Source: CAYVQA01 sp045119035
GTDB lineage: Bacteria; Bacillota_I; Bacilli_A; ML615J-28; CAG-313
DNA length: 64,000 nucleotides
Direction of reading: 5' to 3'
Assembly (NCBI GenBank): GCA_045119035.1
Contig: JBGVCU010000004.1
Span: forward strand, 46,240-110,239
A program made the translations under genes and the position numbers. Shown piece after piece: positions 43,319-51,895 of the stretch (position 1 is its first letter; every line of letters starts with the position of its first letter). The notes under the pieces were generated by a model that saw only the letters and a program-made list of their open reading frames with translations, did not search any database and was not told the origin of the DNA.

Positions 43319-44294
43319 TTTAGCATTTGGTCAATATTATAATTCAAACTCATGTTTACACAGATTAGATCCAAGAACAAAATTAATTAGTTTAATTTTA
43401 CTTATGGTATCTATATTTGTTATTAAACAAGCAAATTATGGTTTTATCTATTTAGGTGTATTATTCTTATTAGTAATTATTTTAGTACTTCTTTCAAAAG
43501 TACCACTTAAGATGTATTTAAGAAGTTTAAAATCAATTACATTTATCTTAATATTCTCTTTTGTATTTCAATTAATATTTAATAAAGGTGGAAACTATTT
43601 TGAATATCTTCCACAAATTGATTTTAAATTAACATATTTAAACATTATTTTAGCACTAGGTGTATTTGTTATATATATATTTATTAAAAGAATTATAAAA
43701 TTTAAATTTATTTTACTTTTAATTACATTATCAGTTATGATATATATATTAACTCTTACATTTAATATAGATCCATTTTATAACTTTACATTCTACATTT
43801 ATGAAGAAGGGGTATATACTGGATTATTTATTATTGCTAGAGTATTTATATTAATTATGTTTTCTTCAATTTTAACTTTAACAACAAAACCAACTGATAT
43901 TAATGATGGACTAGAAAAACTATTAAAACCACTAGAATATCTAGGACTTAAAACAAGTATCTTTGCAATGATGGTATCAATTGCACTTAGATATATACCT
44001 ACTTTATTTATTGAGACACAAAAAATCCTAAAAGCTCAAGCTTCACGTGGAGTTGACTTTAATGAAGGAAGTTTCAAAAATAAAGTTACACAAATTATAT
44101 CCCTACTTGTGCCAATGTTTGTTATTTCATTCAAACGTGCATCAGAACTTGCTGATGCAATGGAAGCAAGAGGATATATACCTGGAGAAAAAAGAACTAA
44201 AATTAATGAAATGAAACTTAAATTTAGTGACTATTTCTCAATGTTTATTGTAATATCTGTACTTACAGTAATAATATTAGGTAGAGTACTATGA
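43311..44294 (+). CDS. ecfT: ECF transporter transmembrane subunit EcfT
   Basis: 327 aa, about 60 residues longer than the usual ~265. N-terminal SCLHRLDPRTKLISLILLM and the two coupling motifs ASRGVD (near 244) and AMEARGY (near 283) identify EcfT. The added length is a hydrophobic insertion around residues 100-150 (VFVIYIFIKRIIKFKFILLLI), giving probably two more membrane helices. It overlaps ecfA2 by 8 and truA by 4 bases. Order ecfA1-ecfA2-ecfT-truA is the conserved Firmicutes arrangement. Confidence 0.93.
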   Translation: MNNLAFGQYYNSNSCLHRLDPRTKLISLILLMVSIFVIKQANYGFIYLGVLFLLVIILVLLSKVPLKMYLRSLKSITFILIFSFVFQLIFNKGGNYFEYLPQIDFKLTYLNIILALGVFVIYIFIKRIIKFKFILLLITLSVMIYILTLTFNIDPFYNFTFYIYEEGVYTGLFIIARVFILIMFSSILTLTTKPTDINDGLEKLLKPLEYLGLKTSIFAMMVSIALRYIPTLFIETQKILKAQASRGVDFNEGSFKNKVTQIISLLVPMFVISFKRASELADAMEARGYIPGEKRTKINEMKLKFSDYFSMFIVISVLTVIILGRVL

Positions 44295-45019
44295 GATATA
44301 AGTTAACAATATCTTATGATGGTGCTTACTTTTATGGTTTTCAACGTCAAAAAGATCTAATTTCTGTTCAAGAAGAAATAGAAAAAGCACTATCAATTAT
44401 AATGAAAGAACCTATTACAATAAACGGATCTGGAAGAACTGATTCTGGAGTACATGCAATAGGTCAAGTAATTGATTTTAAAACAAATCAAAACGTTCCG
44501 CCAAAAAACTTAATTAAAATAATGAATAAAAGACTATATCCACATATATATGTAAAAGATGCATGTATTGTAGATGATAGATTTCATTCAAGAATTTATG
44601 CAACAAAAAAAGAATACCATTATAAAGTATCCTTAAATACATTTGATCCATTAAAAGCTAATTATATATATTTCTTTCATGATAGAATAAATATATCTAA
44701 TATTAGAAAAGCAATGAATTTACTTATTGGTGAGCATGATTTTAGAAGTTTTGCAAAAACAAAAGAAGAAGATAACACAATTAGAATTATTGAATCTTTT
44801 GATTTAGAAATAAAAAATGGAGAACTAACATTTAAAATCATAGGTAATGGTTTTATGAGAAATATGGTAAGAATAATAGTTGCAGTAATGCTAAGAGTTG
44901 GGGAAGGAAAACTAACCGTAGATGATGTAAAAAGAATACTAGTTACAAAATCAAGAGATGCTGCCCCCTGGGTAGCACCTGCTCAAGGTTTATATTTATA
45001 TAAAGTATATTATGAATAA
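44291..45019 (+). CDS. truA: tRNA pseudouridine(38-40) synthase
   Basis: 242 aa. YDGAYFYGFQRQKDLISVQEEI at the N-terminus and GSGRTDSGVHAIGQV with the catalytic Asp near residue 54; FRSFAKTKEEDNTIR and GNGFMRNMVRIIV complete the family. Start ATG overlaps the ecfT stop. Followed by a strong terminator; rplM-rpsI, which often follow truA, are absent here. Confidence 0.96.
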   Translation: MRYKLTISYDGAYFYGFQRQKDLISVQEEIEKALSIIMKEPITINGSGRTDSGVHAIGQVIDFKTNQNVPPKNLIKIMNKRLYPHIYVKDACIVDDRFHSRIYATKKEYHYKVSLNTFDPLKANYIYFFHDRINISNIRKAMNLLIGEHDFRSFAKTKEEDNTIRIIESFDLEIKNGELTFKIIGNGFMRNMVRIIVAVMLRVGEGKLTVDDVKRILVTKSRDAAPWVAPAQGLYLYKVYYE

Positions 45020-45049
45020 AAGGTATTAGTAAAATTACTAATACCTTTT
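45018..45049 (+). terminator. Terminator of truA
   Basis: Perfect 13-bp stem AAAAGGTATTAGT/ACTAATACCTTTT with a 6-base loop. Confidence 0.9.
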
Positions 45050-45055
45050 AACTTT

Positions 45056-45209
45056 ACTTATGTTTCTTATTTTCTTTATTTAATAAAAGCCTATTTTTTC
45101 AATTAAAGGAGTATTAGTTAATTCCTCATATAAACTAAACTCAACATCAACATTATCATCTTTTAATTTTCTTACTTTTTTTTCCTTTTTGAACATTCTT
45201 TTGTTTCAT
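45056..45209 (-). pseudogene. Frameshifted copy of the 54-aa gene at 49711-49875
   Basis: From ATG at 45209 (with GAGGTCGATATA upstream) the reading matches the intact relative: MKQKNVQKGKK, then VRKLKDDNVDVEFSLYEELT, then NKENKKHK. Compared with the intact copy an extra base in an eight-A run introduces an immediate TAA, and one base is missing in a later A-run, so the middle part is out of frame with both ends. The upstream 30 bases are also similar. It is a decayed duplicate, or a length-variable homopolymer switch. Confidence 0.6.
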
Positions 45210-45286
45210 TATATCGACCTCATTTATATTATTACTAAAATAATTAATTTTACACTTTAATATGTAGAAATAATAAACATAAGAAA

Positions 45287-45318
45287 AAACGTAAACACAT
45301 TTTTTAGTGTCTACGTTT
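45287..45318 (+). terminator. Hairpin, possible terminator
   Basis: AAACGTA-ACAC/GTGT-TACGTTT stem with one mismatched pair and an A/T loop; direction is unclear because no gene ends here. The rest of 45210-45445 shows nothing else. Confidence 0.4.
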
Positions 45319-45445
45319 ATTTTATCATTTCATTCTTAAAAACTTCATTTTTTTATATTTAAATATAAAAATATATATTTTTAAAAAAGATTTGATTATT
45401 TTAAAAGTATTATTAAATAAAAGATTGATATAGGAGGGTATAATC

Positions 45446-46453
45446 ATGAATGATAAATTCATAAAAGCGATAAATGAAATCAAGAAAGAAATAAGATTAG
45501 CTCAATATAATGCAATTTTAAATGTAAATAAAGAAATGATACTTTTATATTGGAATATAGGAAAAATCATTATTGAAAATAGTGTGTGGGGAAATAAATT
45601 CTTAACAAATTTGGCTCATGAAATAAAAAAAGATTTTCCGTTAGCAAAGGGTTTTTCTGAAAGAAATTTAAAATGTATGGTTAAATTTTATCGCGAATAT
45701 AGTGATATTGAATTTGTGCAGACAGTGTCTGCACAAATTACATGGAGTCATAATTTGGAAATTCTAAAAATACAATCTTTAGATGAAAGACAATGGTATA
45801 TTAATAAAACAATTGAAAATGGTTGGTCTGTTAGAATTTTATCTCATCAAATTGATACAAATTTATATGAAAGACAAAAACAAAATGTTATTATATCAAA
45901 TTTTAAGAAAGAGTTATTTACTAGACAAAGCAAATTAGTTACAGAAATTGTTAAAGACCCATATATATTTGATTTTATAGAATTAGAAGAAGATGCTAAA
46001 GAAAAAGATTTAGAAAAAGCTTTAATCAAAAATATGACAAAAGTTTTACTAGAGTTTGGAAAAGGTTTTGCATTTGTAGGAAATCAATATCATCTTAATA
46101 TTAATGGTGATGATTACTATATTGATTTGTTATTTTATAATATAAAAATAAAATGTTATTTTGTATTGGAACTTAAAATTGGTGATTTCAAACCAGAGTA
46201 TGTTGGTAAACTAAGTTTTTATTTATCAGCTATCGATGAACAAATTAAGGATAGTCACGATAATCCAACAATTGGATTATTACTTTGTAAACAAAAAGAC
46301 AATATTATAGCTGAATATACACTAAGAGGTTTCAATAAACCTATATGCATTAGCGAATATATTATTAAAAATAGTATTCCCGCTTCATTAAAAAATGAAT
46401 TACCATCTATTGACGAAATTATTGAAGCAATAAAAAAAAGAGATAAAAGTTAA
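45446..46453 (+). CDS. YhcG/DUF1016-family PDDEXK nuclease
   Basis: 335 aa. The N-terminal half (LLYWNIGKIIIE, GFSERNLKCMVKFYREY, ITWSHNLEIL) is the DUF1016 N-terminal helical domain; the C-terminal half is a PDDEXK nuclease: GKGFAFVGNQYHLNINGDDY, YYIDLLFYN with the metal Asp near residue 230, and VLELKIGDFKPEYVGK with the ELK near 245. Relatives are tied to DNA recombination or phage defence and are often mobile with restriction systems; no restriction genes are adjacent. A perfect 14-bp palindrome lies inside the gene. AGGAGGG precedes the ATG. Confidence 0.88.
   Translation: MNDKFIKAINEIKKEIRLAQYNAILNVNKEMILLYWNIGKIIIENSVWGNKFLTNLAHEIKKDFPLAKGFSERNLKCMVKFYREYSDIEFVQTVSAQITWSHNLEILKIQSLDERQWYINKTIENGWSVRILSHQIDTNLYERQKQNVIISNFKKELFTRQSKLVTEIVKDPYIFDFIELEEDAKEKDLEKALIKNMTKVLLEFGKGFAFVGNQYHLNINGDDYYIDLLFYNIKIKCYFVLELKIGDFKPEYVGKLSFYLSAIDEQIKDSHDNPTIGLLLCKQKDNIIAEYTLRGFNKPICISEYIIKNSIPASLKNELPSIDEIIEAIKKRDKS
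45711..45739. repeat. Perfect 14-bp inverted repeat inside the YhcG-like gene
   Basis: AATTTGTGCAGACA (45711-45724), one base, TGTCTGCACAAATT (45726-45739). It encodes FVQTVSAQIT, the junction between the helical domain segments. Confidence 0.9.
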
Positions 46454-46694
46454 TTTACAAAAAAAGTCTTTCCTAAAAACTAATACCTCTTTTAATATCT
46501 TATATAAATAAAAAAAATCTATAAAATTACACATTTAAAAACATTTATCGTAATTTAATAATATAAGCAATATTACTAATTTAATGCATATATAAGGACA
46601 ATATTTAAAAGAAATAGTATAATTTATATAAATATATGCTAAAAATATATTTCTATAAATGTGTAAATAAAAATACTAAATAAGGAGATAATAT

Positions 46695-47876
46695 ATGAAA
46701 AAAAGTTTACTTTATGTTTTACTTGCTTTACTAACAATTTTTATTACTTCATGTGAATCAGTTGCTACATACGAAATTACATTTGATTCAAATGGAGGAA
46801 CTATAGTAGAAACACAAACCGTATTTGAAGGTGGACACGGAGTTAAACCGCTTCATCCAACTAAAGAAGGATATATTTTTGCTTATTGGTCTTTAGATGG
46901 AGAAGAATATGATTTTACTACAATGATAGTTAGTAATATAACATTAGTTGCAGTATGGGAAACACTTGACGAACATACTCATAGATATACATCTACTACT
47001 GTAAAACCTACTTGTGTAGATAAAGGTTATGACGAATATATATGTTCATGTGGAGATACATATAAAGAAAATTATGTAGATGAATTAGGACATACATTAA
47101 AAGAACATCCTGCAAAAGAACCAACAACTTCAGAAAGTGGATGGGAAAAATACTATACATGTACAAATTGTGATTATACAACATTTAAAGAACTACCAAC
47201 ATTAGACAGCGATGAAATTAAAATTTATGCAATTGATGGATTTAGATATTTTAATTTTGGTAAATATCCTCAATCAAAAGTAACAGATGAATCATTAATA
47301 GCTGTTCTTAATACAATTGCTGAAGTAAATTCAAACGGTTATACAGAGTATGAAAATGAAGAATATCTATTTGCTTTAAATAAAAGTACAGGAAAATATA
47401 ATTGGTTTAAAGTTGAACCTATTGTATGGAAAATTTTAGTCGATAACAATGATGGTACGTATAGAGTTATCACAAAAGATATTTTGGATTGCGGATATTA
47501 TGTTAAAACGGATAAGGGTTACTATACGCCAACTATTGTACAAACAAAGTCAAAAATAAATTCAATTGCTTTTACAAGTGAACAAATGCAAAAAATAGTT
47601 ACTCAATTATATATCCCATCAAAAGAAGATGTAACGAATTACTCATATGGATTTGTTGATTCATATAATGCAACAGAAACAAGAGTGGCGAAAGCTACTG
47701 AATATGCATATGCTATGGGATGTAATAATAATTGGGATATTACAGGCACATATAGAGATGGAGTTGGAAGTTTGCATCAGTATTACGTAGGTTCAGATGG
47801 TGCTCTTAAGTATCAACATGAGTCAAGTTCTCTGCTTCTTGGATATAGACCAATATGTGTAATTAAAATTAAATAG
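46695..47876 (+). CDS. Surface lipoprotein, InlB-like repeat plus DUF6273-like C-terminus (copy 3)
   Basis: 393 aa lipoprotein, lipobox FITSC at residues 16-20. InlB-like repeat at ~28-92 (YEITFDSNGGTI to ITLVAVWE), Cys-rich segment with PTCVDKGYDEYICSCG and YTCTNCDYTTF, then FGKYPQSK and WFKVEPIVWKIL. The C-terminal end is shorter and diverged: no WWLRSP, but YYVGSDGALKYQ and LGYRPICVIKI in the equivalent places. AAGGAG precedes the ATG. Same family as the genes at 21857 and 23671, 20 kb away; the next gene is a fourth member. Confidence 0.78.
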   Translation: MKKSLLYVLLALLTIFITSCESVATYEITFDSNGGTIVETQTVFEGGHGVKPLHPTKEGYIFAYWSLDGEEYDFTTMIVSNITLVAVWETLDEHTHRYTSTTVKPTCVDKGYDEYICSCGDTYKENYVDELGHTLKEHPAKEPTTSESGWEKYYTCTNCDYTTFKELPTLDSDEIKIYAIDGFRYFNFGKYPQSKVTDESLIAVLNTIAEVNSNGYTEYENEEYLFALNKSTGKYNWFKVEPIVWKILVDNNDGTYRVITKDILDCGYYVKTDKGYYTPTIVQTKSKINSIAFTSEQMQKIVTQLYIPSKEDVTNYSYGFVDSYNATETRVAKATEYAYAMGCNNNWDITGTYRDGVGSLHQYYVGSDGALKYQHESSSLLLGYRPICVIKIK

Positions 47877-47885
47877 GTGTATTAT

Positions 47886-49406
47886 ATGAAAACAAAACTA
47901 TATTTATTTATTATGATTTTTATAAATATGTTTATAATACTTAATACCAGTGCATATTCTAGTGAATCTACTTATGATGAATGGGCTTATAGTATTTTAA
48001 ATGATTTTTATAATGATGGAGTATATAAAAAAGTTTCTTCAATAAATCTTGTTGAAGAAAGTAAAGAAGAACTAGCAAAATTGTTTCACGCATCTGTAAA
48101 TAATCTACATAGAATTACATATTATGATAATGAAGAAATATGGATGACTAATTTGGAAAATACAATAAATTCTGGATATATCACTATTGATGGAGATATG
48201 AAGCATTTTTCAAAAATTAATAATGAAAATATATATGATTATACTGTTAAAAATACAATTACTACAGAATACTATCAAACTTTAAAAAACTTACAATATG
48301 AAAAAGGATGGGAAAATAAAATTGTTTATGGAAAATATGCTGGATTTATTAATTATAACAAAGATGTAATTGATAGATTTTGTCAGTTTGTTGCACCTTT
48401 ATGGTTAAATAACGAAGAAGCAAACAAATATATTATTTTAACCTCTATTCAATTTTATCAAGTTAAAGATGAATTACATTTCGAATTATATTGTTCTAAT
48501 GCGGATGATGGTAAAATAAATAATTCTAAAGGTATATTTGCAGAAGCTATTGTCACTAATGATTTAAAAGTATTTAATGAGAATGGTGTTAAACTTGTTA
48601 AATATGGATCTTATCCTCAAACACATGTAAATGACCAGAGTTTAATTACAGAATTAAATAAATTAACAACTAAAAATACAAGAGGATACTATGTATATAA
48701 TGGGAAAGAATATGCAAAAATAACTGCTAAGCCATATTGGACAGGAAATTCATATATATACAGTGATGGTTCTTTAGTTAAATTTAATGTTGTTGAGTGG
48801 TTTTTAGTTGAACCTATTAAGTGGAGAGTTATTTTCGATGGAGAAACATATACTCTTCTAAGTGATATGATTATCGATGCTAAAAAGTTTAACCATTATT
48901 CTGAAAATTATTTTGATAATCAATATAAAATTATAAACGGAGAAGAAGTCTATATAAATAATTATAAATATTCAGATATAAGAGAATTCTTAAATAGCAC
49001 TTTTGTAAAGAACGCATTTAATAATTGTGAAGCTGAAAGATTAGTAGTTAATGAGATTGATAACGGCATTGATACTGTTGATGATAGAAATAATAAGTAT
49101 GTATGTGAAAACACATATGACAAAGTATATCTTTGGAGTTATAGAGAGGCCTTCTATAGATTCAATAATGAAAGTTTAGCTAGTAGTTCATTAGGAAGAG
49201 CTAAGGTAACTGATTACGCAAAAGCTAACGGAGTATGGTGGGAAATTTCTGGTCAAAACATTGATACAGGACCTTGGTGGTTACGTTCGCCAGATTCAAA
49301 ATATTATTTTTGTGCAGAAAAATATGATTTTGGTAGTATACGTAGCTGTGATACAATTGAAATAGAAGGGGTTCGCCCAGCAATTGAAGTAATAACTTTA
49401 AACTAG
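47886..49406 (+). CDS. Secreted protein with DUF6273-like C-terminus (copy 4)
   Basis: 506 aa from ATG 47886, 9 bases after copy 3. It has an uncleaved-anchor-free Sec signal (LYLFIMIFINMFIILNTSAYS) with no lipobox. Residues ~25-235 are a unique domain unlike its paralogs, with no recognisable motif. From ~238 it matches the family: YGSYPQTHVND, RGYYVYNGKEYAKIT, WFLVEPIKWRVI, YVCENTYDKVYLWS, then PWWLRSP, 29 variable residues, GVRPAIEV. The InlB-like and Cys-rich modules are replaced, so this is a domain-shuffled paralog. Weak ribosome site; coupling with copy 3 likely. Confidence 0.75.
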   Translation: MKTKLYLFIMIFINMFIILNTSAYSSESTYDEWAYSILNDFYNDGVYKKVSSINLVEESKEELAKLFHASVNNLHRITYYDNEEIWMTNLENTINSGYITIDGDMKHFSKINNENIYDYTVKNTITTEYYQTLKNLQYEKGWENKIVYGKYAGFINYNKDVIDRFCQFVAPLWLNNEEANKYIILTSIQFYQVKDELHFELYCSNADDGKINNSKGIFAEAIVTNDLKVFNENGVKLVKYGSYPQTHVNDQSLITELNKLTTKNTRGYYVYNGKEYAKITAKPYWTGNSYIYSDGSLVKFNVVEWFLVEPIKWRVIFDGETYTLLSDMIIDAKKFNHYSENYFDNQYKIINGEEVYINNYKYSDIREFLNSTFVKNAFNNCEAERLVVNEIDNGIDTVDDRNNKYVCENTYDKVYLWSYREAFYRFNNESLASSSLGRAKVTDYAKANGVWWEISGQNIDTGPWWLRSPDSKYYFCAEKYDFGSIRSCDTIEIEGVRPAIEVITLN

Positions 49407-49432
49407 AATTATAAATAATAATAGAGAATATT

Positions 49433-49666
49433 ATGAAAAATACAGTAAAAGAAGTTAAAACAGAAGGTATGTATGTTTGTTCTACTAGAAGGATACATAT
49501 ATTAAAAGAAAATGGTAATAAGAATTGTAATTTAAAAAGTATGAGTAAAACTAATCAGAACACAAAATATACTAAAGATGAAATTAATTCTAAGATTAAT
49601 TCAAAAAGATTACATTTATCTAAGTGTGATTGGTGTTTACTTATCGAAGATATTGAAGTTGAATAG
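49433..49666 (+). CDS. Small hypothetical protein
   Basis: 77 aa, unrecognised. Basic and Asn/Lys-rich. Four cysteines (MYVCSTRR, NKNCNLKS and KCDWC near the C-terminus) could bind zinc. No signal or membrane segment. It lies 26 bases after copy 4 with only GAGAATATT as a weak ribosome site, so it may be real and co-transcribed or may be spurious. Confidence 0.4.
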   Translation: MKNTVKEVKTEGMYVCSTRRIHILKENGNKNCNLKSMSKTNQNTKYTKDEINSKINSKRLHLSKCDWCLLIEDIEVE

Positions 49667-49687
49667 TCATATATTCATAATGTAAGT

Positions 49688-49719
49688 AAAAAATGAAGTT
49701 TAAATAAACTTCATTTTTT
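49688..49719. terminator. Bidirectional terminator
   Basis: Perfect 15-bp stem AAAAAATGAAGTTTA/TAAACTTCATTTTTT with a 2-base loop, serving the rightward genes ending at 49666 and the leftward small gene ending at 49711. Confidence 0.85.
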
Positions 49720-49875
49720 CTTTTTATAATCTTCATTTAATTTATTAAAAAATAATCTATTTTTTTCAATAATAGGAGAATTTGTTAATTCTTCATATAA
49801 GCTAAACTCTGTATCATATTTATCTTCTTTTAGTTTTCTTACCTTTTCTTCTTTTTGAACTTTTTTTTCTTTCAT
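49711..49875 (-). CDS. Small charged protein (54 aa), intact copy
   Basis: 54 aa read on the minus strand: KEKKVQKEEKVRKLKED, then FSLYEELTNSP, then RLFFNKLNEDYKKKK. Highly charged and probably helical. GAGGTTGATATT precedes the ATG. A second, frameshifted copy is at 45056-45209 in the same orientation, so the two flank the 4.5-kb block between them. Conservation between copies of both protein and ribosome site argues that it is a real gene. Function is unknown. Confidence 0.55.
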   Translation of the reverse strand: MKEKKVQKEEKVRKLKEDKYDTEFSLYEELTNSPIIEKNRLFFNKLNEDYKKKK

Positions 49876-49965
49876 AATATCAACCTCATATATATTATTT
49901 ACATATATTTATTTTTTATGCATTGGAATAAAATTTAGATATTGTTATTATATTTTTAATATGTT

Positions 49966-49994
49966 TTGACAAAGGATACATTCTATGTTATAAT
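49966..49994 (+). promoter_or_regulatory. Promoter of the 50-51.7 kb envelope gene pair
   Basis: TTGACA (49966-49971), 17-base spacer, TATAAT (49989-49994), 26 bases before the start. Confidence 0.8.
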
Positions 49995-50019
49995 TTAAAA
50001 AAAGCAATGTGAGGTCATA

Positions 50020-50898
50020 ATGAAAAAATATTTAATGATTATATATGTGATTATGTTTATCTTCATTTTAACATCATGTGGTGTAAAGAAAAATATTGAT
50101 CCAATTGGTGTTAAAGGAACTAAACTTACTCATTCTGAAATTTCAGATATACAAGATGAATATGAAAGTTATAAAGAAAATTTAGAAAATAAGGATTTTT
50201 TGAAATATGAGCAATGGCAAAAAATTAATATGAATTCCATCGTAAAACAATTTAATGATGAGACTGAACTAGAGATATATATTAGTGTATCAGGTAAGAT
50301 GTTTTCTTGTTACTATGGTTATAAAGATAAAATGTCATTAACAGTTAAACTTAAAGGAACTATTAATGAAAAAGAATCAAATACTAAAACAAAATTTAAT
50401 GGTACAATTGATATTATTTATTTTGAAACAGTTGCTTATTATGATATTAATATAAAAACAACACATAAAAATGAATATGGAAAAACTTCTTCTCGTCAAA
50501 AAGAATTAATTTATGGAAGTATAGACGATTTGGAATCAGTAATTGGTACATCTATACCACAAGCTACTCATGATTATATAGTTTATTCTTTTATAGTAAA
50601 AATGGGCACAAAAAATGCAAATATATATCAAAAAAATGATAATAAATATTATTATCAAAAAGAAGTAAATGGTGATAATAATAGTTCATTAAATGAGATT
50701 ATGATTAAATTAAATAATAATTATGAAATGAAAAAATATAAGTATTATGAATCTGATACCACTACAATAAATGGTACAACTTATGAAACAGTAAATTATG
50801 TAAGTTTGAAGAAATGTTTACCAACATTTATTAATAAACCAAGAAACGCCAAAAAATATCTTTATGGCGATTTCGAGTTTGATTTTGGTGATATGTAA
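50020..50898 (+). CDS. Hypothetical lipoprotein
   Basis: 292 aa with lipobox FILTSC at residues ~15-20; unrecognised. After the lipid anchor it is hydrophilic, rich in Lys, Asn and Tyr, with no cysteine beyond position ~20 except CYYG and the late KKCLP. Its C-terminal INKPRNAKKY resembles IKAPRNTDKY of the following gene, and both have an early KG-x-x-x-x segment after the anchor, so the two are distant paralogs in one operon. GAGGTC lies before the ATG. Role on the cell surface unknown. Confidence 0.6.
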   Translation: MKKYLMIIYVIMFIFILTSCGVKKNIDPIGVKGTKLTHSEISDIQDEYESYKENLENKDFLKYEQWQKINMNSIVKQFNDETELEIYISVSGKMFSCYYGYKDKMSLTVKLKGTINEKESNTKTKFNGTIDIIYFETVAYYDINIKTTHKNEYGKTSSRQKELIYGSIDDLESVIGTSIPQATHDYIVYSFIVKMGTKNANIYQKNDNKYYYQKEVNGDNNSSLNEIMIKLNNNYEMKKYKYYESDTTTINGTTYETVNYVSLKKCLPTFINKPRNAKKYLYGDFEFDFGDM

Positions 50899-50915
50899 AA
50901 TAGGAGGTATAGATA

Positions 50916-51713
50916 ATGAAAAAGAAATTAATAATAACAATGATTATTTTTCTAGCAGTTTTAGTAATTGGTTCTATAACTCTTGTTTTAATTGACCCTT
51001 TTAGTGGTGTTAATATCAAAGGTGAAAGAGCCACTTCTGATCAAAGAAAAGAATTTTCTGAGTTGATGGAAAATAATTTGTCAGATACTTTTAGCTATAC
51101 ATTCAAAGCAAAATCAACAACAATTACGAAAGATAAAGAAAAATACCAAAAAGAAATTACTAAAGTTAAAGGAAAAGTTACTATTGATTTTGTAAAAAGC
51201 AATTCATATAATGGAATGGCGACAAGCTATTCTATAGAAGGAAGAAAATCTAATATAGTAAAAACTGGAACTCTTTTTGGAAAAGACATTAAAAAAGAAA
51301 TAACTTCACAATCAATAATCAGAATTAACAAATATCATATAGAAGCTGAAGAAAGTCAATGGTATATTGATTCTAAATATAAATATAAAGAAAATAAAAA
51401 TAAAACAACTAGCAATTTTAAATCTCAATTAGGATATGAAGCAGAAATTGAACCAATATCAGTAATAGAGTTGTACTATGATATATATAAAGCTTTGTAT
51501 CATTTATACGTAAGTAAAAATAAATATACTCTAGTTTATAACGAGGATAATCGATTAACCGTGATAGAAGTACGTTATAAAGATGATAAAATTACTAAAA
51601 TTATTTACAATGAAGAAGATGCAAATAATAATAATAAGATTATTTTTAAATTTACTAAATATAAAACAATTAAAGCACCTAGAAATACTGATAAATATAA
51701 ACCGGTAGATTAA
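50916..51713 (+). CDS. Hypothetical membrane-anchored envelope protein
   Basis: 265 aa with a single N-terminal hydrophobic anchor (LIITMIIFLAVLVIGSITLVL) and no lipobox; unrecognised. The exposed part is Lys/Tyr-rich with alternating strands (YTFKAKSTTITKDKE, VKGKVTIDFVKS), suggestive of a beta-rich outer domain. AGGAGGT precedes the ATG, 17 bases after the lipoprotein gene, with which it shares a promoter and weak similarity. Confidence 0.6.
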   Translation: MKKKLIITMIIFLAVLVIGSITLVLIDPFSGVNIKGERATSDQRKEFSELMENNLSDTFSYTFKAKSTTITKDKEKYQKEITKVKGKVTIDFVKSNSYNGMATSYSIEGRKSNIVKTGTLFGKDIKKEITSQSIIRINKYHIEAEESQWYIDSKYKYKENKNKTTSNFKSQLGYEAEIEPISVIELYYDIYKALYHLYVSKNKYTLVYNEDNRLTVIEVRYKDDKITKIIYNEEDANNNNKIIFKFTKYKTIKAPRNTDKYKPVD

Positions 51714-51742
51714 CAATATATATTATATTTTAAATAATAGGT

Positions 51743-51770
51743 TAGATGATTTCCATCTAACTTATTTATT
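51743..51770 (+). terminator. Terminator of the envelope gene pair
   Basis: GTTAGATG/CATCTAAC stem with a 5-base loop and T-rich tail. Confidence 0.75.
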
Positions 51771-51837
51771 TTCTTTAAACAAAACATTCTATAAATATTT
51801 CCTATTATTCGAATATAAAACTTATTCTACATAATAA

Positions 51838-51866
51838 TTGAAAAAAAATAGCACTTATGATATAAT
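51838..51866 (+). promoter_or_regulatory. Promoter of the tmk-rsmI operon
   Basis: TTGAAA (51838-51843), 17-base spacer, TATAAT (51861-51866). Confidence 0.75.
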
Positions 51867-51895
51867 CTATATATATTATGTTTTGAGGTAACCTT

